NCBI GenBank assembly: GCA_003972855.1
Contig: QOAS01000148.1
Span: forward strand, 1-9,917
Direction of reading: 5' to 3'
Length of the DNA stretch: 9,917 bases
Origin: Gammaproteobacteria bacterium
Lineage (GTDB): Bacteria; Aquificota; Aquificia; Aquificales; QOAS01
Positions 5,398-9,917 of this stretch are shown here, in pieces. The position numbers were made by a program, and so were the translations under genes. The notes below the pieces were generated by a model. It did not search any database. It was not told where the DNA came from and saw nothing but the letters and a program-made list of their open reading frames with translations. Position 1 is the first letter of the stretch. Every line of letters starts with the position of its first letter.

Positions 5398-6153
5398 TTA
5401 AAGTTTTTCTACCTGGGTGTAATCCAGCTCTACCGGGGTAGGTCTGCCGAAGATACTAACCATAACAACAACTTTTTCCCTTTCGGGAATAACTTCCTCA
5501 ACCGTCCCGGTAAAGCCCATAAAAGGCCCTTCTATTATACGCACTTGCTCACCCTTTTGGAAGGGAACCTTTTTAACTTTAACCCCTTTCCTAACCTTTT
5601 CTAAAATGGCTTCAACCTGTTCCTCGGGGATAGATACCGCCTTTCCCCCAACGATAACGGGTTTGTATACATGGGGGGTCCTTTCTATGATGCGCAGAAG
5701 TTTATCGTTCATTACCCCCTTGAGGAATATGTATCCGGGAAAAACTCGGTTATCCAATATTATTTTTGCTTCGGTTTTATTCTTCTTACATTGGATTTTT
5801 TGTCCCGCTTTAAAAATAGGAGGAACCTCTTGACAGGTATCCCCCTCTACACTTTCCTTTACATATACCCTTCCGTCGGGAGTTATTACAAAGGTTGTAA
5901 TACCGTATTTTCCCAAAACGTCTATTTCCCTATCCGTATCCTTTCCGGGAACCCTAAGGGGCAATCTATACTTTTCCTTTCCTTGGGATTTGATAACTAC
6001 CTTTTCCTCCGCGGGGACTACTATTTCATCAACCAAATTTTCCAATCCCCCTTGGCGGATTAGTTGCCAAAGGTTTTCTTTGGCTATGAATTCCTTTCCG
6101 CCTTCAACCTGCAGGGCATACCATTCCCTACGCTGTTTTTCCTCATGAGCCAT
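5398..6153 (-). CDS. nusG: Transcription antitermination/elongation factor NusG with inserted domain
   Basis: NusG binds RNA polymerase through its NGN domain and links it to Rho or the ribosome through its KOW domain. At 251 residues it is some 70 residues longer than E. coli NusG. The NGN fold begins REWYALQVEGGKE (9-21) and resumes at DNRVFPGYIFLK (134-145); between them, about residues 53-132, is an inserted domain rich in Lys, Val and Gly. This arrangement is known from Aquifex NusG. The linker leads to the KOW domain, with FQKGEQVRIIEGPFMGFTG (198-216) and VSIFGRPTPVELDY (232-245). The two Cys residues of the insert are at 107 and 122. It sits 11 bases after secE and 13 before rplK. Confidence 0.95.
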   Translation of the reverse strand: MAHEEKQRREWYALQVEGGKEFIAKENLWQLIRQGGLENLVDEIVVPAEEKVVIKSQGKEKYRLPLRVPGKDTDREIDVLGKYGITTFVITPDGRVYVKESVEGDTCQEVPPIFKAGQKIQCKKNKTEAKIILDNRVFPGYIFLKGVMNDKLLRIIERTPHVYKPVIVGGKAVSIPEEQVEAILEKVRKGVKVKKVPFQKGEQVRIIEGPFMGFTGTVEEVIPEREKVVVMVSIFGRPTPVELDYTQVEKL

Positions 6154-6164
6154 AATTTTGCCCC

Positions 6165-6356
6165 TTAGAGTTTATTGAAAACCAAAAGGATTATTTTAAC
6201 AAATAACAGGTCTAAAATCCACAAATATAGGGTGAAAAATATTACGAATATTATAACCGCCACCGAAGCCCTTATAACCAACTCCTTAGACGGCCAAACG
6301 ACCTTTTTTAATTCCTCCCTTACCCCCTCCAAAAAAGGGAAAAGTTTGGTTACCAT
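6165..6356 (-). CDS. secE: Preprotein translocase subunit SecE
   Basis: SecE clamps the SecY channel in the cytoplasmic membrane. The 63-residue, single-span form is normal outside the enterobacteria. The amphipathic N-terminal helix carries REELKKVVWPSKELV, with the conserved WPS, followed by one membrane segment (about residues 28-55) and a short tail. I chose the ATG at 6354-6356; the TTG codon just before it would add one residue but is less likely. No clear Shine-Dalgarno sequence is seen. It is the first gene of the nusG-ribosomal operon and is divergent from secG. Confidence 0.93.
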   Translation of the reverse strand: MVTKLFPFLEGVREELKKVVWPSKELVIRASVAVIIFVIFFTLYLWILDLLFVKIILLVFNKL

Positions 6357-6394
6357 CAAACTAAACCAGTTTAACCGGTTAGAATTAAATTGGA
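6357..6394. promoter_or_regulatory. Divergent secE/secG promoter region with palindrome
   Basis: About 38 bases must hold the start signals of both operons. They contain a perfect 10-bp palindrome, TAACCGGTTA (6372-6381), next to a related AACCAGTTTAA. TAGAAT (6380-6385) is a possible -10 box for secG, giving a nearly leaderless mRNA. No good -35 box is visible for either direction. Operator function is an inference. Confidence 0.35.
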
Positions 6395-6688
6395 ATGTTG
6401 GCTACCGCGGTGCTAACCTTACTTGTTATAGTCTCCGTTATTTTAATTATTGCGGTTCTTATGCAAAGAGGTTCCTCGGAATTCGCATTGGCTTTCGGCT
6501 CCAACCCTATGCAATCGCTCTTTGGAGGAACCGAAGCGGATACCATTCTCACGAAGATAACCTTTTTCCTCGGAGGGCTTTTTTTGGCACTATCCTTCCT
6601 TTTGGCGGTTATTTCCAAAAGCGAACAAAACAGTTTCCTTAAGGAATTAAAAACCCAAAAGGTTGAAAGCCAAAATAAAACTTTATGA
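6395..6688 (+). CDS. secG: Preprotein translocase subunit SecG
   Basis: SecG is a two-span membrane protein that helps SecYEG and SecA export proteins. The 97 residues show a first membrane segment (about 3-22), the conserved cytoplasmic loop with LMQRGSSEFALAFGSNPMQSLFGG (family pattern MQ-x-G, AFG, LFG), a TKITFFLGG start to the second segment (52-74), and a polar Lys/Glu/Gln tail. The tail, KELKTQKVESQNKTL, has no recognised motif. The ATG at 6395 has no strong Shine-Dalgarno sequence. Its stop overlaps the next start as ATGA, so the downstream gene is translationally coupled. Confidence 0.92.
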   Translation: MLATAVLTLLVIVSVILIIAVLMQRGSSEFALAFGSNPMQSLFGGTEADTILTKITFFLGGLFLALSFLLAVISKSEQNSFLKELKTQKVESQNKTL

Positions 6689-7404
6689 GAGAAATCTACT
6701 ATGTATTTGCTTCCATTGTCCTCTCGTTACTTTTAGCCCTACAAGGTTACACGGTCATAAACCTTTTTAAGGAGAAAGAAAAGGAACAACCCCCTTCGGT
6801 TTGCAAAACTTCCCCCACCTATAAGGTGACAATAAAGGGTGACGAAAAACTTGCGGAGGAACTTCTCAAAAAGGGTTTTCTCCTTTCCTATAAAAATGGG
6901 AACATAGAGATAACTTTCAAAAATCCCCAAAAACTTCTGAAGGTTTTAAGCATTTATTCGGAATACAAAGCGAATAAAAAAAGATTTTTGGAAATTTCCT
7001 TTGCGGTGAAAACCCTTATAGAGGAGGACATAAAACTCGTAAGAAAGGAACTCTCCCGTCTTTTAGCGGAATACAACGAACTTAAGGGACTCCTTTTATC
7101 GCGCGGTATAAAGGTAAATCTTTCCCCTTTCTACGAAGATATAGCCCAACTCCAAAGGGAAGTTTATAAAAGCTATACCTCCTATTGGGACAAAAAGATA
7201 GACCAACTCCTAAACGGGTTTAAAAACTTAACCGATGAACCTTTTGTGGATACAAAAAAAATTCTCCAAAAGGGGGCTACCTTTTACGGAAACGACCTCA
7301 AGTATAGGGTTTTTAGACTATATGTGACTATCAAAGTTTACGAAAGCAGGCTAACCGCCGATTTGGTCAAATATAGGGAATATGGACTGGAAGGTGGAGA
7401 TTAA
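6685..7404 (+). CDS. Membrane-anchored protein of unknown function
   Basis: I do not recognise this 239-residue protein. Residues 5-28 form one hydrophobic segment (YVFASIVLSLLLALQGYTVI), either an uncleaved signal anchor or a signal peptide. The rest is hydrophilic and Lys/Glu-rich and would then be outside the cytoplasmic membrane. Residues 45-79 could form a small alternating-strand domain (YKVTIKGDEK, LLSYKNGNIEITFKN). From about 95 to 235 it is strongly helical, with coiled-coil-like stretches (EEDIKLVRKELSRLLAEYNELKGLL; REVYKSYTSYWDKKIDQLL). There is a single Cys, at 40. It begins inside the secG stop (ATGA) and overlaps the SpoVG-like gene by 23 bases, so the three form a tight operon. 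Confidence 0.75.
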   Translation: MREIYYVFASIVLSLLLALQGYTVINLFKEKEKEQPPSVCKTSPTYKVTIKGDEKLAEELLKKGFLLSYKNGNIEITFKNPQKLLKVLSIYSEYKANKKRFLEISFAVKTLIEEDIKLVRKELSRLLAEYNELKGLLLSRGIKVNLSPFYEDIAQLQREVYKSYTSYWDKKIDQLLNGFKNLTDEPFVDTKKILQKGATFYGNDLKYRVFRLYVTIKVYESRLTADLVKYREYGLEGGD

Positions 7405-7663
7405 AAAGTTCTACCCCTTTATGTTAAAGATGAAAAACGCAATCCTTTTGGGGTATGCGGATGTGGTTATAGATAACCTAATTGAGGTTAGGGGTATAAA
7501 ACTCCTTAAAAAGGATAACGGTGGCGTTTTTATACTCCCCCCTTCCGTTCAAACCAAAGAGGGAACCTTTAGCGAAGTTGTCAAATTTGTAAACCTGAAA
7601 TTGAGGGAAAAGGTGAGGAAAACCCTAAGCGAGTATTACAAAGAGAATTACGGAAACCTTTAA
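7382..7663 (+). CDS. spoVG: SpoVG-family protein (probable nucleic-acid-binding regulator)
   Basis: The 93 residues follow the SpoVG pattern: an opening strand (VEIKKF, 4-10), KMKNAILLGYADVVIDNLIEV (16-36; family KMKAIASITFDDEFVVHDIKV), NGGVFILPPSVQTKEGTF (46-63; family NGLFVAMPSRKTPDGEF) and a final VNLKLREKVRKTLSEYY helix. SpoVG proteins are small DNA- or RNA-binding regulators, first known from Bacillus sporulation but widespread in bacteria that do not sporulate. Substitutions at several usual positions make this a divergent member. The start lies 23 bases inside the previous gene, after AGGGA. Its stop interlocks with the def stop in TTAA. Confidence 0.7.
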   Translation: MDWKVEIKKFYPFMLKMKNAILLGYADVVIDNLIEVRGIKLLKKDNGGVFILPPSVQTKEGTFSEVVKFVNLKLREKVRKTLSEYYKENYGNL

Positions 7664-8193
7664 GAGTTTTCCCTTTTAGCCCTCTCCAGTTGGCGAAGAA
7701 TTTTTTTATACTTATCAAGGGCAAGCCTTTTCTTCAAGCCTTTCAGGCGTTCCAAAAATACCTTACCGCTGAGGTGGTCTATCTCGTGTTGCAAAACCAC
7801 TGCGGGAAATCCTTCAAATTCAAAAATTTCCTCTTGTCCTTTAGGGGTTAAAGCCTTTACCTTTACCCAATACGCCCTCTCTACTTCCGCGGATATACCG
7901 GGAACGCTCAAACACGCCTCTTTATAAGTCTGTTTTCCCTCGCTGGCTATTATTTGGGGATTTATTAAAGTTAGTCTTACCGGCTGAACGCCCTCTTTTA
8001 CGGTGGTATCAACTATTACTATGGAGTAGTCTATACCTATTTGGTTGCACGCCAAACCTACCCCTTCCTTCTCATACATCGTATCCCACATATCGCCGAT
8101 TATTTGTAGGATTTCGTCGTTTATATCCTCCACATTGCGGGTTGGTTTCTTTAAAACCTCCGCGGGGTAAATAACGATGTCCCTAACAGCCAT
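7660..8193 (-). CDS. def: Peptide deformylase
   Basis: This metalloenzyme removes the formyl group from the N-terminal Met of new proteins. The 177 residues are of normal length and show all three motifs: I, GVGLACNQ (44-51); II, EACLSVP (92-98), with Cys94 as metal ligand and Ala in place of the usual Gly before it; III, QHEIDHL (135-141), with the two ligand His residues at 136 and 140 and catalytic Glu137. A basic helical tail (150-177) ends the protein. It starts 20 bases after the folP stop, probably as the last gene of rplO-folP-def. No good Shine-Dalgarno sequence precedes it. Confidence 0.95.
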   Translation of the reverse strand: MAVRDIVIYPAEVLKKPTRNVEDINDEILQIIGDMWDTMYEKEGVGLACNQIGIDYSIVIVDTTVKEGVQPVRLTLINPQIIASEGKQTYKEACLSVPGISAEVERAYWVKVKALTPKGQEEIFEFEGFPAVVLQHEIDHLSGKVFLERLKGLKKRLALDKYKKILRQLERAKRENS

Positions 8194-8213
8194 AGCGGGT
8201 ATTAATTATCCCA

Positions 8214-9467
8214 TTAACCGAAATAGTAAGGGTCATAAGTTCTAACGCTGTCCAAAACCGCCAAAAATTCCCTCGTTTGAGCCACATCGTGAACCCTAAC
8301 GATGTTGGCACCGCCTACAACCGCGGGAGCCAAAGCCCCCAAAGAGCCGAAGAGTCTTTCTTTAGGTTCGCTCTTTTTGTTTAACAGGGTTTCGTATATA
8401 AGTCCTATAAAAGATTTCCGAGAAACCCCTATCATTAGCGGTTGTCCTATAACCCTAAACTCGTCAAACCTCTTGAGTATCTCAATGTTGTGTTCGGGCA
8501 ACTTTCCGAAACCTATACCGGGGTCGCAAATAATTTTAGACCTATCGTCGTAACCCTTTTCCATCAGTAGGTTTATCTGTTTCCTCCAAAAGGAGACAAT
8601 TTCCCCAACCACATCGGTGTAGGAAATCTCCATATTCCTCCAAGTTTGGGGTGTTCCCTTTATGTGGTTTACCACCACGGGTGCGCGGTGTTTTACCACC
8701 ACATCTACTATGCGGGGGTCAAAAGTTAGCCCGCTTATGTCGTTTATAATGTCCGCACCCTCTTGGAGAACCGCATTGGCAACCTCACTTTTGTAGGTAT
8801 CAACGGAAATCCAAACTTTGTCAAATTTTTGTCTTTCAAGCTCCTTTTTGAGTTCCTTAACGACGGGAAGAACCCTTTTAAGTTCCTCTTCCGCGGAAAT
8901 AGGTTTTGCTCCCGGACGGGTGCTTTCCCCTCCTATGTCTATAATATCCGCACCCTCTTGGGCAAGTTTTAAAGCTTTTTCCACCGCGGATTTGGTTGAA
9001 AAGCTCTCTCCCCCGTCGGAAAAGCTGTCGGGGGTTACATTCACTACACCCATAATGTGGGTTTTTAGTCCCAAAGGCAAAACTTTCCCGTTATGGGTTA
9101 TTCTAAAAGTCCTTTTTTTGTAAAGCTGAACGGTTTTTATAAGTTCTACCGCCAACCCCTTTAATTGGGGATAATTCTTTAACTCCTTTGCAAGGGTTTT
9201 AAAGTCGTATTCGCTACCTATAAGTAGTAGGGTTATATAATCGGGTGCAAACTCCAATAGGGTTTGATAGGCTACTTTGACGCAACTCTTTTCGCAAGCT
9301 TTTACCAGTTCCTTTAAATTTTTCTTGGGAAAATTTTCCACCAAAATGTTAAATGCATTTATTTTTTCCGCTAAAAATGGAACCAATTTTTCGTGAACCG
9401 ACAAAGCCCTTAAAAGGTATCGGTAAGCCTCCTCGTAACTATCAAAGTTTCTAATCCTTAGTTCCAT
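8214..9467 (-). CDS. folP: Dihydropteroate synthase with N-terminal extension
   Basis: The enzyme condenses p-aminobenzoate with the pterin diphosphate to make dihydropteroate in folate synthesis. The 417 residues are much longer than the usual 270-290. The TIM-barrel core starts near 137 and holds the signature blocks MGVVNVTPDSFSDGG (139-153), GADIIDIGGESTRPGA (172-187), SVDTYKSEVA (221-230), GADIINDISG (237-246), VVNHIKGTP (265-273), CDPGIGFGK (314-322), GVSRKSFIG (347-355) and IVRVHDVAQT (389-398). Residues 1-136 form an extra mostly helical part with two Cys (58, 62). There is no clear Shine-Dalgarno sequence, and the start could lie further in. It follows rplO after 43 bases. Confidence 0.93.
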   Translation of the reverse strand: MELRIRNFDSYEEAYRYLLRALSVHEKLVPFLAEKINAFNILVENFPKKNLKELVKACEKSCVKVAYQTLLEFAPDYITLLLIGSEYDFKTLAKELKNYPQLKGLAVELIKTVQLYKKRTFRITHNGKVLPLGLKTHIMGVVNVTPDSFSDGGESFSTKSAVEKALKLAQEGADIIDIGGESTRPGAKPISAEEELKRVLPVVKELKKELERQKFDKVWISVDTYKSEVANAVLQEGADIINDISGLTFDPRIVDVVVKHRAPVVVNHIKGTPQTWRNMEISYTDVVGEIVSFWRKQINLLMEKGYDDRSKIICDPGIGFGKLPEHNIEILKRFDEFRVIGQPLMIGVSRKSFIGLIYETLLNKKSEPKERLFGSLGALAPAVVGGANIVRVHDVAQTREFLAVLDSVRTYDPYYFG

Positions 9468-9510
9468 CGGAGATTTAACAGATTTTAAGGGAAGAAAAAG
9501 GAGAAAGGTT
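9468..9510 (-). promoter_or_regulatory. Gap between rplO and folP
   Basis: These 43 bases are pyrimidine-rich on the coding strand (CTTTCTCCTTTTTCTTCCC) and hold neither a clear hairpin terminator nor a Shine-Dalgarno sequence. The lack of a terminator is compatible with readthrough from rplO into folP-def. Confidence 0.3.
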
Positions 9511-9917
9511 TTAGGAAATTTCTATGGCTTGACCGCCCGCCTTTTCTATTTTTTCTTTAGCGCTTTTGGAGAATTTGTGGGCTTTAACGATTAGAGGTTT
9601 TGTGAGTTCTCCATCACCCAAAATTTTTACGGGTTTATTCTTTCTAACCAAGCCTTTGGCTACCAAGACTTCGGGGGTTATTTCCGCATTAGCCTCAAAT
9701 AGTTTGTCCAATTTTCCGACATTTACCACGGAGTATTCAACCCTGTTTACGGGACGGAAACCCCTCTTGGGAATTCTCATATGTAGGGGTGTTTGACCAC
9801 CTTCAAAGTACCAAGGTAGAGTTCTGTCACCGGAACGGGATTTTTGTCCCTTGTGACCTTTTCCGGCGGTTTTTCCTTTACCGCTACCTATACCCCTACC
9901 TACCCTTTTCCTTTCTT
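9511..9917 (-). CDS. rplO: 50S ribosomal protein L15 (partial, N-terminus outside window)
   Basis: L15 is a late-assembling large-subunit protein. The visible 134 residues run from ERKRVGRGIGSGKGKTAGKG, the Gly/Lys-rich extended N-terminal region typical of the family, through GHKGQKSRSG, FEGGQTPLHMRIPKRGF and the NVGKLDKLFEANAEITPEVL block, to KPLIVKAHKFSKSAKEKIEKAGG and the end AIEIS. The frame continues past the internal Met at 9780 to the window edge; only the first few residues and the start codon are missing. In the usual spc operon secY follows; here folP does. Confidence 0.96.
   Translation of the reverse strand, partial: ERKRVGRGIGSGKGKTAGKGHKGQKSRSGDRTLPWYFEGGQTPLHMRIPKRGFRPVNRVEYSVVNVGKLDKLFEANAEITPEVLVAKGLVRKNKPVKILGDGELTKPLIVKAHKFSKSAKEKIEKAGGQAIEIS

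Noticed and set aside
6175..6642. Plus-strand open frame of 155 residues over secE and secG
   Set aside because: It overlaps secE in antisense and secG in another frame, both of which have clear family motifs.
7660..7740. Terminator between the SpoVG-like gene and def
   Set aside because: No hairpin with a T-tract could be found in either direction.

Overview
The window reads as chromosomal DNA from a thermophilic, Gram-negative-type bacterium, most likely of the Aquificota. Four things point there: a lipid A gene (lpxB) shows an outer membrane; NusG carries an extra internal domain like that known from Aquifex; the proteins are rich in Lys, Glu and Ile; and Arg codons AGA/AGG and Ile ATA are common. 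The assignment is an inference from these features, not a database match.

Layout. Bases 1-480 hold no complete gene but are densely structured. Two segments (about 35-150 and 342-450) share a GGGGACAGGC motif at nearly the same distance from a GC-rich terminal hairpin. They look like right ends of IS200/IS605-type elements, that is TnpB guide-RNA (reRNA/omegaRNA) scaffolds. A 10-bp hairpin (239-264), a possible promoter (196-201) and competing long-range pairings lie between them. lpxB (482-1594, +) follows at once and meets a minus-strand atypical SDR gene tail to tail, the two stop codons interlocking in TTAA. The SDR gene is downstream of purN, also on the minus strand.

Bases 3180-6356 are a compact minus-strand operon, secE-nusG-rplK-rplA-rplJ-rplL, for the SecYEG small subunit, a transcription elongation factor and the ribosomal stalk proteins. 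rpoB/rpoC, which commonly follow rplL, are absent; purN follows instead. Divergent from secE across about 38 bases is a plus-strand set: secG, a membrane-anchored protein of unknown function, and a SpoVG-like gene, overlapping one another. This set ends tail to tail against def, again with interlocked TTAA stops. def lies downstream of folP, and folP lies downstream of rplO, which runs off the window end. The usual spc-operon successor of rplO, secY, is absent; folP-def takes its place.

Together the genes serve translation (L11, L1, L10, L7/L12, L15, peptide deformylase), transcription elongation (NusG), protein export (SecE, SecG), one-carbon/folate metabolism (FolP, PurN, with Def acting on formyl-Met) and lipid A synthesis (LpxB). 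The least explained parts are the 1-480 RNA-like region, the unknown gene at 6685-7404, the N-terminal extension of FolP, and compositional oddities: I found no GATC in 9.9 kb, 13 CCGCGG sites, and a strict context rule for Ala codons in lpxB.
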